Position numbers and translations under genes: made by a program. From NCBI GenBank assembly GCA_017557785.1, contig JAFYYA010000102.1, positions 1 through 64,000 of the forward strand: 64,000 nucleotides of DNA, written 5' to 3'. The notes beneath the pieces are model-generated. The model was not told the origin of the DNA and searched no databases. It saw only the letters and a program-made list of their open reading frames with translations. Origin of the DNA: Salinivirgaceae bacterium (GTDB taxonomy: Bacteria; Bacteroidota; Bacteroidia; Bacteroidales; SZUA-534). Positions 35,358 through 43,921 of this stretch are shown piece after piece (position 1 is the first letter of the stretch; each line of letters opens with the position of its first letter).

Positions 35358-35678
35358 ATGGCATCAGATAAGAACTTTTTGGATTATGTGCTTGACCAAC
35401 TTTCGGCACTCGATGGCGTGACTTTCCGCGCAATGATGGGAGAGTACATTCTGTATTACAATGGCCGAATTTTTGGCGGAATCTACGATAACCGCCTGCT
35501 AATCAAGCCTGTGCCGTCAGCATTGCGACTGATTTCTGACATTCGATATGCCGAGCCCTACGAAGGCGCTAAACCAATGATTATCACTGATATAGTTGAT
35601 AATGGCGATGCTTTCTGCAATCTAGTTAGGCAGATGTATGATGAACTACCCGAAGTGAAACCGAAGAAAAAGAAATGA
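35358..35678 (+). CDS. TfoX N-terminal-domain protein
   Basis: The 106-residue protein matches the TfoX_N fold: LDGVTFRAMMGEYILYYNGRIFGGIYDNRLLIKP is the heart of that domain (given here as a 34-residue region at about 17-50 with RAMMGEY and FGGIYDNRLLIKP as the key parts). The lysine-rich end PKKKK closes it. Stand-alone TfoX_N proteins are common and their role is uncertain; the name comes from a competence regulator of gammaproteobacteria that has extra domains. It overlaps the next gene by four bases (ATGA), so it belongs to the sugar operon, though its contribution there is not obvious. Confidence 0.8.
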   Translation: MASDKNFLDYVLDQLSALDGVTFRAMMGEYILYYNGRIFGGIYDNRLLIKPVPSALRLISDIRYAEPYEGAKPMIITDIVDNGDAFCNLVRQMYDELPEVKPKKKK

Positions 35679-36610
35679 TTATGAACATAATAGACGCGCA
35701 TAGCCACCTTTGGCTGAAACAGGACACAGTGGTTGACGGGCAGCGGATTTACACCACCACCCGCGGCCGCTCGATGTTTTTTGACGGCGAACGTCAGATG
35801 CTGCCGCCGTTTATGGCCGACGGGCGCAATACCGCCGAAGTTTTCCTTGCCAATATGGACTATGCGCAGGTTGGCGGAGCCGTTGTGGTTCAAGAAGTTA
35901 TCGATGGTTACCAGAACGATTATCTTGCTGAAGTGGCGCAAAAATATCCCGACAGATTTTTTGTCTGCGGAATGCCGATGCTTGGTCTGGAATCTGTCGA
36001 AGCCGAAAAACTGATTACTGCCGATGATATTTTGAATGATGTCAAGACTTTGTATACTCGTGGTTTTAATGGAATTGCAATACCTGGGCATCGTGTACGC
36101 CGTCCAATGGCCGACTTGCTGCCAGCGATGAAGTTTATGGAAGCCAACAAAATGATTTTCTCGATGTGCCTTGCCGATGACGAAAGGCAGATTGCAGAAT
36201 TTCAGCAACTTATAACGGAATGTCCGAACTTGAAAATCGCAATTGGCCACTTCGGACTTGCGACAACCAAAAATTGGAAAAATCAGATTCTTTTGGCAAG
36301 AAACAGCAATGTCTTCATTGAGTCGGGCGGAATTACATGGCTGTATAACAGCGAGTTCTATCCGTTCCCGTCGGCAGTAAGGGCCATTCGTGAGGCGGCT
36401 GACTTGGTCGGCATTGACAAACTGATGTGGGGCAGCGACTATCCGCGAACCATTTGTGCAATAACCTATCGAATGTCGTACGATTTTATTCTGAAAACCA
36501 ACGATTTGACTCAATCAGAAAAGGCGGCATTCCTTGGCGAAAACGCGGTTAAATTCTATGGATTCAAGAATTTACCCGAATTAGAGTATGTAAAAAATAT
36601 GTCGGAATAA
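35675..36610 (+). CDS. amidohydrolase-superfamily lactonase (COG3618-like, likely L-galactono-1,5-lactonase)
   Basis: The 311-residue TIM-barrel hydrolase starts with IDAHSHLW (HxH metal/active-site motif), has a conserved IAIGHFG region and ends with MWGSDYPR, the catalytic aspartate of COG3618 amidohydrolases. Members hydrolyse sugar lactones such as L-fucono- or L-galactono-1,5-lactone. In Bacteroides vulgatus a homologue sits with an L-galactose dehydrogenase and an L-galactonate dehydrogenase, the same neighbours seen here. The assignment to L-galactonolactone is by context. The start may be at 35675, overlapping the previous stop, or at Met3. Confidence 0.82.
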   Translation: MIMNIIDAHSHLWLKQDTVVDGQRIYTTTRGRSMFFDGERQMLPPFMADGRNTAEVFLANMDYAQVGGAVVVQEVIDGYQNDYLAEVAQKYPDRFFVCGMPMLGLESVEAEKLITADDILNDVKTLYTRGFNGIAIPGHRVRRPMADLLPAMKFMEANKMIFSMCLADDERQIAEFQQLITECPNLKIAIGHFGLATTKNWKNQILLARNSNVFIESGGITWLYNSEFYPFPSAVRAIREAADLVGIDKLMWGSDYPRTICAITYRMSYDFILKTNDLTQSEKAAFLGENAVKFYGFKNLPELEYVKNMSE

Positions 36611-36628
36611 CCTAAAATTTAAATATAT

Positions 36629-37624
36629 ATGATGAAAGCAATTCAAATTCAATCACCTGGCAACGTTGCGGTTGTCGATGTGGAAAAACCGGCGGTGAAA
36701 CCCGGCGAGGTGCTGTTGAAACTCGGCTACGTGGGTTTTTGCGGCTCCGACTTGAACACCTATCGCGGAGGAAACACTATGGTTACTTTTCCGCGCATTC
36801 CAGGGCACGAAATCGGCGCAACAATTGTTGAAATTGGCAGTGATGTGCCATCGCAACTAAAAGTTGGTCAGGTGGTTACGGTGAATCCTTACACTAACTG
36901 CGGGCATTGTGCTTCGTGCCGCCGTGGTCGTGTGAACGCTTGTGAGAACAACGAGACGCTTGGCGTTCAGCGCAACGGCGCAATGCAGGAATTTATCAGC
37001 CTTCCGTGGCAGAAAATCATTCCTTGCGGCTCGGTTTCGCTGCGCGATGCGGCTTTGATTGAGCCGATGAGTGTTGGTTTTCATGCAGTTGACCGTGGCA
37101 GAGTGACTGATACTGACATAGTTATGGTAATCGGCTGCGGAATGGTCGGGCTGGGCGCTGTGGTGCGTGCCGTGATGCGCGGCGCTACCGTCATTGCCGC
37201 CGACCTTGACGACGAGAAACTTGCACTAGCCCGTCAGCTTGGCGCCACTTACACCTACAACACCGCCACCGAATGGAATCTGCCGTCGCCCGACGTTGTG
37301 ATTGAGGCCGTTGGTGCCGCACCAACCTATCAGCTGGCGGTTAACAAAGTGGCCTTCACAGGTCGTATTGTCTGCATAGGTTATGCAAAAGCCGATATTG
37401 CGCTGACAACCAGTCTGTTCGTGAAGAAAGAACTCGACATAATGGGCTCGCGCAATGCTAATCCGTCTGATTTTGAAGCGGTTATTAAATATCTTTCGAA
37501 ACCGGGAGTGCCAATCGAGTCGTTTATCAGTCGCGTAATTGAGCCGAACGACGCCGCTAACGCACTGAAACAGTGGAGTGAAGCCCCTGGTAAAATCTTT
37601 AGAATACTTGTAAAATGGAATTGA
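36629..37624 (+). CDS. zinc-dependent alcohol dehydrogenase (likely L-galactonate 5-dehydrogenase)
   Basis: The 331-residue medium-chain dehydrogenase shows the catalytic zinc site FCGSDLNTYRGG and GHEIGATIVEIG, and four structural-zinc cysteines in NPYTNCGHCASCRRGRVNACE (cysteines at CGHCASC and AC). The Rossmann motif is VIGCGMVGLGAV. By family it oxidises a sugar acid or polyol. Its place between a lactonase and an aldo/keto reductase and with uxaB/uxaA points to oxidation of L-galactonate at C5, yielding D-tagaturonate. The last codons overlap the start of the next gene by ten bases. Confidence 0.85.
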   Translation: MMKAIQIQSPGNVAVVDVEKPAVKPGEVLLKLGYVGFCGSDLNTYRGGNTMVTFPRIPGHEIGATIVEIGSDVPSQLKVGQVVTVNPYTNCGHCASCRRGRVNACENNETLGVQRNGAMQEFISLPWQKIIPCGSVSLRDAALIEPMSVGFHAVDRGRVTDTDIVMVIGCGMVGLGAVVRAVMRGATVIAADLDDEKLALARQLGATYTYNTATEWNLPSPDVVIEAVGAAPTYQLAVNKVAFTGRIVCIGYAKADIALTTSLFVKKELDIMGSRNANPSDFEAVIKYLSKPGVPIESFISRVIEPNDAANALKQWSEAPGKIFRILVKWN

Positions 37625-38562
37625 GAAATCTTGGAAAAACGGGCTTGAAGTTGTCGGCTTTGGGCTTTGGCGCTTCGAGTTTGGGCGGCGTTTTCCACTC
37701 GCTCAAAGAAGCCGACGGCATTCAAGCGGTGCACACTGCAGTTGAGAATGGAATCAACTTTATCGATGTGTCGCCGTACTACGGGCACCTGAAGGCCGAA
37801 ACCGTTCTGGGCAAGGCTTTGCGCGAGATTCCCCGCGACCGCTATATTCTTTCGACGAAAGTCGGACGCTACGGCAAAGACGGCGTGAACACGTGGGATT
37901 ATTCCGCAAAACGCGCCCACGACAGCGTTTTTGAGAGTATGGAACGGCTCGGCGTCGATTATATCGACCTGATTAACGTCCACGATATTGAGTTTCAGGC
38001 TGCTCTGCCGGGCGGTCTGCAAAAGATTGTGGACGAGACACTTCCTGCTCTTGTCGAACTTCGAGAGAAGGGCGTTGTGGGGCACGTTGGCATTACCGAC
38101 CTGCAACTCGAGAACTTGAAATGGGTTGTTGAGCACTCGCCCGCAGGCACAGTTGAGAGCGTTCTTAACTTCTGCCACTATTGCCTTTGCGATGACAAGC
38201 TTGTTGATTTTCTTGACTTTTTCGAAAGCCGTGGCATAGGTGTCATTAATGCGAGTCCACTGTCGATGGGCCTTTTGACAATGCGCGGAGCCCCCGACTG
38301 GCACCCTGCACCTAAAGCGTTACGCGACGCTTGTGCTGAAGCGGCAAAATACTGCGATTCAATCGATTATCCTATCGAAAAACTCGCAATGCAGTACAGC
38401 CTTGGCAACAGTCGCATTGCATCGAACCTGTTCTCGACAACCAATCCGCAGAACGTTCTGAAAAACATTAATTTTGTCAGCGAACAAGCTGATGCTGAAG
38501 TTGTTGCAAAGGTTCGAGAAATCATCGGCGACCAATTCCGCGTAAGCTGGAAAAACTCTTAA
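37615..38562 (+). CDS. aldo/keto reductase (likely L-galactose 1-dehydrogenase)
   Basis: This 315-residue AKR has the tetrad: Asp and Tyr in FIDVSPYYGHLKAE, Lys in ILSTKVGRYG, and His in INVHDIEF. GFGASSLGGVF and GVIGHVGITDL-type strands fit the L-galactose dehydrogenase (L-GalDH) branch, which oxidises L-galactose or L-fucose at C1 to the 1,5-lactone. Together with the lactonase and the zinc dehydrogenase it completes L-galactose to D-tagaturonate. L-fucose as a substrate remains possible. The start overlaps the previous stop codon. Confidence 0.85.
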   Translation: MELRNLGKTGLKLSALGFGASSLGGVFHSLKEADGIQAVHTAVENGINFIDVSPYYGHLKAETVLGKALREIPRDRYILSTKVGRYGKDGVNTWDYSAKRAHDSVFESMERLGVDYIDLINVHDIEFQAALPGGLQKIVDETLPALVELREKGVVGHVGITDLQLENLKWVVEHSPAGTVESVLNFCHYCLCDDKLVDFLDFFESRGIGVINASPLSMGLLTMRGAPDWHPAPKALRDACAEAAKYCDSIDYPIEKLAMQYSLGNSRIASNLFSTTNPQNVLKNINFVSEQADAEVVAKVREIIGDQFRVSWKNS

Positions 38563-38595
38563 AACCGCATAATAACCACTAAAACCACACATAAA

Positions 38596-39855
38596 ATGAA
38601 GACAATAGAGAAAAAATATCTTGTGCCGTTCAGCCTTGTGACACTTCTGTTTCTGCTTTGGGGAATGGCTAACAATATGACAGACACGCTGTTAAGCGCC
38701 TTCAAGCGCATAATGTCGATGACCGATACGCAGACATCGCTCATTCAGTTTGCGTTCTACGGCTCGTACTTCTGCTTTGCGCTTCCGGCCGCGCTTTTCA
38801 TCCGCAAATACAGCTACAAAAGCGGTGTCATTCTGGGCCTTGTGCTCTACGCAGCCGGTGCCATTCTGTTTTTCCCGGCATCGAGAGCCGCATCGTACGC
38901 TTTCTACCTGATAGCCATATACATACTGGCTGGCGGATGCTCGATCTTGGAAACAACGGCCAACCCTTACATCTTGTCGATGGGCTCGCCCGAAACGGCT
39001 ACCCGAAGGCTTAATATCGCGCAGGCGTTCAATCCGTTAGGCTCGATAACCGGCATTCTGATGAGTCAGTTTTTCATTCTTTCGCAATTGTCGAGCGCCA
39101 CAGCATCCGACCGCGCCGCAATGAGCGCCGCCGACCTTACAGCTATGCAGTCGCACGAGTTGAACGCCATCACAGGCACCTATATGACTCTCGGTTTTGT
39201 GCTTTTGGTGATTATGGTTGTGATGCTTTTGGTGCGTATGCCCGAAGGTAGCGATGACAGTCGCGACAGCGTACTCGATTCGTTTAAACGACTGATTAAG
39301 AACAAGAAATACGTATTCGGCGTTATTGCGCAATTCTTCTATGTGGGCGCGCAAATCTGCGTTTGGTCGTTCACCATCCGCATTGTGATGCAGGAACTTG
39401 GCCTGCTCGAAGCCGATGCCGCAACCATCTATCTATTTAGTATTATCGGATTTAGCTCGGCACGATTCATCTTCACATGGTTGATGAAATGGATTCAGCC
39501 GTCGAAACTGCTGCTATGGGCTTCAGTCGCCGATATTGTTCTATGTCTGATAGTTGCATTGTGCAGCGGCACCGGCGCAGTCTGCATTGTGGCGCTCATC
39601 GGTGTCAGCTTCTTTATGTCGCTGATGTTCCCAACCATCTACGGCATCGCACTCGAGAATGTGGGTGCCGATGCAAAAATTGGCGCTTCAGGCTTGATAA
39701 TGGCCATTTTAGGTGGTGCTCTTCTTCCACCGCTTCAGGGCGCAATTTCTGATGCCACAAATATCAACATCTCATATCTGGTACCGATGGTATGCTTTGT
39801 GGTGGTGCTGATGTTCTCAATCTCGGTTAGAAAGAACGAAAAGAGAAGTTGTTAG
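38596..39855 (+). CDS. FucP-like sugar:proton symporter (MFS)
   Basis: The 419-residue major facilitator protein has twelve predicted membrane segments. LLFLLWGMANNMTDTLLSAFKRI at the start, FALPAALFIRKYSYKSGVILG and the LETTANPYILSMGSPETATRRLNIAQAFNPLGSITG region are hallmarks of the L-fucose permease (FHS) family. In this operon L-galactose, which differs from L-fucose only by a 6-hydroxyl, is the most likely cargo. It is the last gene of the cluster. No carbohydrate-binding SusC/SusD pair or glycoside hydrolase is present here. Confidence 0.88.
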   Translation: MKTIEKKYLVPFSLVTLLFLLWGMANNMTDTLLSAFKRIMSMTDTQTSLIQFAFYGSYFCFALPAALFIRKYSYKSGVILGLVLYAAGAILFFPASRAASYAFYLIAIYILAGGCSILETTANPYILSMGSPETATRRLNIAQAFNPLGSITGILMSQFFILSQLSSATASDRAAMSAADLTAMQSHELNAITGTYMTLGFVLLVIMVVMLLVRMPEGSDDSRDSVLDSFKRLIKNKKYVFGVIAQFFYVGAQICVWSFTIRIVMQELGLLEADAATIYLFSIIGFSSARFIFTWLMKWIQPSKLLLWASVADIVLCLIVALCSGTGAVCIVALIGVSFFMSLMFPTIYGIALENVGADAKIGASGLIMAILGGALLPPLQGAISDATNINISYLVPMVCFVVVLMFSISVRKNEKRSC

Positions 39856-39910
39856 ATAAGAAGTGTTGGTATTTTCTAAAAAAAGTGATTGATAAATATT
39901 GTTATAACCA

Positions 39911-39918
39911 TACATTTG
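39911..39918 (+). promoter_or_regulatory. TAnnTTTG promoter element for ddl
   Basis: TACATTTG matches the -7 consensus and lies 57 bases before the ddl ATG. Confidence 0.45.
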
Positions 39919-39975
39919 ATTTCAGATTCCAAACGGAATAAATTTTGGTTAAAATATTTATAATTAGTTTGATAT

Positions 39976-40965
39976 ATGTCTGTATCGAAGAAAAACATTG
40001 CGGTGGTATGTGGCGGATATTCCAAAGAGAGCGTGATTTCGCTGCGTAGCGCCGAGCAGATTGCATCGGTTATTTGCACCGACTACAACGCCTACACCGT
40101 TTACATAACCCGCGAAAGCTGGAACGCCAAAATCGGCGAGAATCTCTATCCTATTGATCGTAACGATTTTACGTTTATGCTCGATGGCAACAAGATTGTT
40201 TTCGACGCTGTTTTTATGGCCATTCACGGCACACCGGGCGAAGACGGAATGCTGCAGTCGTACTTCGACATGCTCAACATTCCATACACAACTTGCAGCG
40301 CGTTTGTTTCCGCATTGACTTTCAATAAGTTTGCTTGCAAAGTATTCCTTAAAGAGTACGGAATTCTAACTGCTGACGCCGTCCTGTTGCGTAGGAATCA
40401 GCCCTACTCGCTCGACGAGATAAGCAAGCGTTGCGGTTACCCGATGTTTGTCAAGCCAAACAATGGCGGATCAAGCTTTGGTGTGACAAAAGTTAAGCAG
40501 CCGGCCGATTTACAACCTGCAATCGACAAGGCTTTCGCCGAAGACAGTGAGATTATCATCGAGCCATTTATCAAAGGTGGTGAGTTCACTTGCGGTGTGT
40601 TCAAGACTGACACAGAGTCGATTGTGTTCCCGCCAACCGAAATTGTCAGCAAAAACGAGTTCTTCGATGTTGAAGCCAAGTACACACCGGGAATGTCGGA
40701 AGAGATTACGCCTGCGCGTCTATCGGAAGCTGAATTAAAAGATTGTCAAACTCTTACATCGAAAATTTACGATTTGCTGGGTTGCACAGGCGTTGTCCGC
40801 ATCGACTATCTTCAAAAAGAAGGCCGGTTCTACTTTATGGAAATCAACACAGTGCCGGGCATGAGCCGCGAATCGATAATTCCAAAGCAGACAGTTGTTT
40901 ATGGCCTGCCACTCAACGAACTGTATAAAAAACAGATAAATGACGCTTTGTCGCGCAAGCGCTAA
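39976..40965 (+). CDS. ddl: D-alanine--D-alanine ligase
   Basis: This 329-residue ATP-grasp enzyme joins two D-alanines for peptidoglycan. VCGGYSKESVISLRSA opens the protein; HGTPGEDGMLQSYFDMLNIPYT is the first substrate region. PMFVKPNNGGSSFGV is the ATP-grasp lysine/glycine loop, EPFIKGGEFTCGV follows, and VVRIDYL with MEINTVPGMSRESIIPKQ forms the metal and D-Ala site. The tyrosine at the Y-F selectivity position suggests ordinary D-Ala-D-Ala rather than D-Ala-D-Lac, but I did not align it. Confidence 0.94.
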   Translation: MSVSKKNIAVVCGGYSKESVISLRSAEQIASVICTDYNAYTVYITRESWNAKIGENLYPIDRNDFTFMLDGNKIVFDAVFMAIHGTPGEDGMLQSYFDMLNIPYTTCSAFVSALTFNKFACKVFLKEYGILTADAVLLRRNQPYSLDEISKRCGYPMFVKPNNGGSSFGVTKVKQPADLQPAIDKAFAEDSEIIIEPFIKGGEFTCGVFKTDTESIVFPPTEIVSKNEFFDVEAKYTPGMSEEITPARLSEAELKDCQTLTSKIYDLLGCTGVVRIDYLQKEGRFYFMEINTVPGMSRESIIPKQTVVYGLPLNELYKKQINDALSRKR

Positions 40966-40991
40966 CTTGCCGATCTTGGTATGAAAACTAA

Positions 40992-41025
40992 AAACCCGCT
41001 GTACCGAATCGGTTGCAGCGGGTTT
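40992..41025. terminator. terminator between ddl and the HAMP/GAF gene
   Basis: AAACCCGCTG (40992-41001) pairs perfectly with CAGCGGGTTT (41016-41025), with an inner ACCG/CGGT pairing. TTTGTTTT follows on the plus strand and TTTTTAGTTTT on the minus strand, so it can serve both converging genes. Confidence 0.85.
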
Positions 41026-41047
41026 GTTTTATGTCCCGATTGAATGT

Positions 41048-42286
41048 TTATTCTTCTTCAGACTCTTCATCGCGGTGTATGTGATACCGCTCTTCCAATT
41101 CTTTAAGCATGGCCTCTTTGCGGGCAAGGTCCTCTTGCGTTGCGCGAAGTTCCTCGTAACTTTGTTTCAGCACTTCCGACTGTTCTGCAAGCATGTCTGC
41201 CTTGTCTTTCGACTCTTCGAGCAACTTGGCGGTGCTGGCATTTATCTTCACCATCGAAATGGTCGATGAGAATGCATCGCTGATTTTGTTCAGGAAATTC
41301 ACCTTGTAATCATCTATTTTTGTGAACGATGCCAGTTCGATGACTGCGTAAACCGTGTCGTTCATGATGGCCGGAATGAGCAGGATGAATCTCGGGTTGG
41401 CCTCGCCCAGACCGGAAGTGATTTCCATATAGTTGTCAGGAATCTCGTTCAGGTAGATTGGTGCTTTCTCGTAGGCGCACTGACCTACAAGGCCGATTCC
41501 CACTTCAAACTCTTTCTCGTTGTGCTTGACGCGATTGTAGGCCACAGCACCTTTCAATTCGTATTTCACATGCTCGGGGTCGTCATCGTTGATAATGAAC
41601 ACGCCGCCCTGCACAACACCAATATAGTCAGTCAGTTTGCTGATGAATGTGCGGCTCATTGCTTCAAGATTCGATGTTTCCTGACGCAGTAAATCGTTGA
41701 AGATGGCGATTCCGTTGGCAGTCCAAGCTTCTTTCTCTTGCTCTGCGGCTTGTTGCTGTTCTGCATCTTTAGCTTTTTTCAACTCGTCGCGCATGTTGGT
41801 CAGCGCTTTGCCAAGCTCGTCATCTTCGCTTGCCATCTGATATTCTTGCTCAAAATTGTTGTTGGCAATGGCATCCGCAAATAAAGCTGTATTATGCAGA
41901 TTCACTGCCATATTCTTAAACGAACGGTAGATGTCGCCAATCTCGTCTTCCTTGTGTTTGGTTTCGTTTTGGCTGGCCGCGAACACACCGCGTCCCATCT
42001 CGTCAATCTTTTCGCGAAGCCTGACAATCGGTCGTTGAATGAACTTTTTTGTTGCCACATTGCTTACCATCAAGGCCGCGAAACACGATGGAACGGCCCA
42101 AATCAGCGACCAAATCCCATAATAGCCGACCGCATAGGCGACAATCGTGCAGAACATTGCCGGCAGGAAAATCACTAACCCAACCTTAAAAACGATGGTC
42201 TTTTTGTATATGATGCGAAGAAATGCGATCCCGAAGGGAATAACGCCGAAAATAATTATGAGCGCAAATAGAAGTACAGAGTTCAT
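41048..42286 (-). CDS. membrane HAMP-GAF protein with coiled coil, no output domain
   Basis: The 412-residue protein has two or three N-terminal membrane segments (LLFALIIIFGVIPFGIAFL; VGLVIFLPAMFCTIVAYAVG; IWAVPSCFAALMVS). A HAMP-like linker (KKFIQRPIVRLREKIDEMGRG) and a second HAMP-like helix pair follow. The middle is a GAF domain (about residues 195-345: LSTLV-type core with YIGVVQGGVFIIND, GIGLVGQCAYEKAPIYLNEIP and FILLIPAIMNDTVYAVIELASF). The end is a long coiled coil and an acidic tail (DEESEEE). No kinase, cyclase, methyl-accepting or phosphatase domain follows, so the output must be by partner interaction. The role is unknown. A CAAATATA promoter element (42336-42343) precedes it. 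Confidence 0.78.
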   Translation of the reverse strand: MNSVLLFALIIIFGVIPFGIAFLRIIYKKTIVFKVGLVIFLPAMFCTIVAYAVGYYGIWSLIWAVPSCFAALMVSNVATKKFIQRPIVRLREKIDEMGRGVFAASQNETKHKEDEIGDIYRSFKNMAVNLHNTALFADAIANNNFEQEYQMASEDDELGKALTNMRDELKKAKDAEQQQAAEQEKEAWTANGIAIFNDLLRQETSNLEAMSRTFISKLTDYIGVVQGGVFIINDDDPEHVKYELKGAVAYNRVKHNEKEFEVGIGLVGQCAYEKAPIYLNEIPDNYMEITSGLGEANPRFILLIPAIMNDTVYAVIELASFTKIDDYKVNFLNKISDAFSSTISMVKINASTAKLLEESKDKADMLAEQSEVLKQSYEELRATQEDLARKEAMLKELEERYHIHRDEESEEE

Positions 42287-42335
42287 ATGACACATTTTTT
42301 AATTGGCAAAGGCGCAAAACGCACCAAAGCACCTT

Positions 42336-42343
42336 CAAATATA
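42336..42343 (-). promoter_or_regulatory. TAnnTTTG promoter element for the HAMP-GAF gene
   Basis: CAAATATA is TATATTTG on the minus strand; a CAA (TTG) at 42366-42368 lies 22 bases upstream of it. Confidence 0.5.
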
Positions 42344-42406
42344 TATTGTTTGGCCGTTTAAAACACAATATGATTGATTTTTATTTTCCGATACACATTT
42401 TTACAC

Positions 42407-42414
42407 TACTTTTG
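42407..42414 (+). promoter_or_regulatory. TAnnTTTG promoter element for the membrane protein gene
   Basis: TACTTTTG lies 25 bases before the ATG at 42440 and is divergent from the HAMP-GAF promoter. Confidence 0.5.
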
Positions 42415-42439
42415 GGCAGCATTCTGAATAATTAATTTT

Positions 42440-43516
42440 ATGAAACACAACGTTTTAGTGTGGGGATATCTTTCTTCACTCATTTTATTGCTCGGCACAA
42501 TTTTTATGAATCTCGATTTTGTGGCGGGTAAAGTGCTCTTTCTGGTGGGTTTTTTCACCTTCAATCTGGGCTACCTGATACCGCTTTTCTTCGTCATTTT
42601 CAAAGATAATCAGGAAAACCGCATCGGGCTGATAATAGTTTTGAGTATTCTCGGATTCTTCATCTTCCTGATGGGCGTCACGTTCTTCATGGTTAGCTGG
42701 GGCGGCAACAAGGTGCTCATCTACGTTGGCGGCTCGTTCCTGCTGCTGGCTTCGCTGCTGATGCTGGCCATGCGTCGCAGGTTCTACGAGACTAGCGTCG
42801 ACTCATGGTTCCCGATTGTGCTTTTCAGCGTTTTCATTGTGATTGGAATGCTCACCAGCTTGGTTCACAGACCAATTTTGCGTTCGTTTACCATATCGAA
42901 CCAGGAAGCGCAAATTCAACTATCGTCGTTGCAGAACCGTAACCGCCACATCTTCGATGAACTAAACGAACTTTGTTCGGGTGACTCGGTTTTGCTGGAA
43001 ATCAAGCAGAAGGCTGAACTCATAGCCAGCAAGAGCGACAGTATGATGAACTTTGTCGATGACCTGAAACGTGACCTGATTGTTTATGTCGAAGGCAAGA
43101 AAATGCTGCAGGATTCATCGTTATTCATAAACCTTGTGCCAGTTCAGTCGAATGTCGAAATTAACTCGGTGCGGCGGTTCATGCTTGGGCGCAAGCGTCA
43201 AAAAGCCGCGCTTCTGCATGGCAAAATCGATGATTATCATCGCGAAATATCAGCTTTGGTGTCAAAGAATGATTTATGGCTTGCTGATTTTGTCGATGCC
43301 AATCTGAACACCAACGTGCTTCGTCTTAACAAGCGCCGCTACAACCGCGACTGGGAACGGCAGCACTTCTATAACTTCCCGCTGGTGACGGTCATCAGCC
43401 AGCTTACCACCTTGCAACTCAATGTCTGCACGGTTCAGGGCGAGTTGCTAAGTGCCTGCTACAGAGACGCGTTGCGACAGCATCTGCCAACAGCCGACAG
43501 CATCGGTGAAAAATAG
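42440..43516 (+). CDS. membrane protein of unknown function
   Basis: This 358-residue protein is not recognised. Residues 5-150 hold about six hydrophobic segments (YLSSLILLLGTIFMN, VLFLVGFFTFNLGYLIPLFFVIF, IIVLSILGFFIFLMGVTFFM, LIYVGGSFLLLASLLMLAM, FPIVLFSVFIVIGMLTSL). The C-terminal 200 residues are soluble and helical (LQNRNRHIFDELNELCSG, KSDSMMNFVDDLKRDL), with coiled-coil character. There is no visible catalytic motif. It is divergent from the HAMP-GAF membrane gene, and both have their own promoter; a shared process is only a guess. Confidence 0.6.
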   Translation: MKHNVLVWGYLSSLILLLGTIFMNLDFVAGKVLFLVGFFTFNLGYLIPLFFVIFKDNQENRIGLIIVLSILGFFIFLMGVTFFMVSWGGNKVLIYVGGSFLLLASLLMLAMRRRFYETSVDSWFPIVLFSVFIVIGMLTSLVHRPILRSFTISNQEAQIQLSSLQNRNRHIFDELNELCSGDSVLLEIKQKAELIASKSDSMMNFVDDLKRDLIVYVEGKKMLQDSSLFINLVPVQSNVEINSVRRFMLGRKRQKAALLHGKIDDYHREISALVSKNDLWLADFVDANLNTNVLRLNKRRYNRDWERQHFYNFPLVTVISQLTTLQLNVCTVQGELLSACYRDALRQHLPTADSIGEK

Positions 43517-43536
43517 CGGCAATTTTTTCAAGGTTG

Positions 43537-43567
43537 TTTGCGCGATTCAAAAAAAAACATACTTTTG
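43537..43567 (+). promoter_or_regulatory. rpmH promoter (TTTG - 19 - TAnnTTTG)
   Basis: TTTG at 43537-43540 and TACTTTTG at 43560-43567 are separated by exactly 19 bases, the best promoter match in the window, 45 bases before the rpmH ATG. Confidence 0.75.
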
Positions 43568-43612
43568 CAGTCCGATAAAAATGATAACAAAACATAAGAA
43601 AGGGAATATATT

Positions 43613-43777
43613 ATGGCAATGAAAAGAACATTCCAACCGTCTCAGAGAAAGCGTAGGAATAAACACGGATTCCGTGAGAGAATGGCTACCAAGAATGGCC
43701 GTCGTGTATTGGCAGCCCGCCGTGCAAAAGGCAGAAAAAAACTGACTGTTTCTGACGAGAAATTGCACAAGGCATAA
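43613..43777 (+). CDS. rpmH: 50S ribosomal protein L34
   Basis: A 54-residue frame encodes [41 protein letters not shown] and [13 protein letters not shown], the highly conserved, very basic large-subunit protein L34. The usual bacterial start is the internal MKRTFQPS at 43619, but ATG at 43613 is in frame and close. It has a strong promoter and its own hairpin terminator, so it is a single-gene unit. The gene is short enough to be missed by length-limited gene finders. In many bacteria rpmH neighbours rnpA and dnaA; that linkage is absent here, as is common in Bacteroidales. Confidence 0.97.
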   Translation: MAMKRTFQPSQRKRRNKHGFRERMATKNGRRVLAARRAKGRKKLTVSDEKLHKA

Positions 43778-43803
43778 TACAGTCTCTAAACGATACAATT
43801 AAG

Positions 43804-43828
43804 GCAAACCACATGGTTTGCTTTTTTT
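43804..43828 (+). terminator. terminator after rpmH
   Basis: GCAAACC pairs with GGTTTGC around ACAT and is followed by seven T. Confidence 0.85.
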
Positions 43829-43860
43829 GTTTGTGATTCTCACAAAATAATGGCCAAAAC

Positions 43861-43894
43861 AACAAAGGGGCGAATAACAATTCGCCCCTTTGTT
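43861..43894 (-). terminator. terminator after the phosphofructokinase gene
   Basis: AACAAAGGGGCGAAT and ATTCGCCCCTTTGTT are perfect 15-base inverted arms with a four-base loop. On the minus strand TTGTTTT follows; the stem also could act on the plus strand. Confidence 0.85.
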
Positions 43895-43921
43895 GTTTGA
43901 TTTAATAAGATTGTTTATCAA

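Noticed and set aside
35558..36514. 318-codon open frame antisense to the lactonase gene
   Set aside because: Shadow of the conserved COG3618 gene; no recognisable domain.
37381..38304. 307-codon open frame antisense to the aldo/keto reductase
   Set aside because: Shadow of a conserved gene, with no motif of its own.
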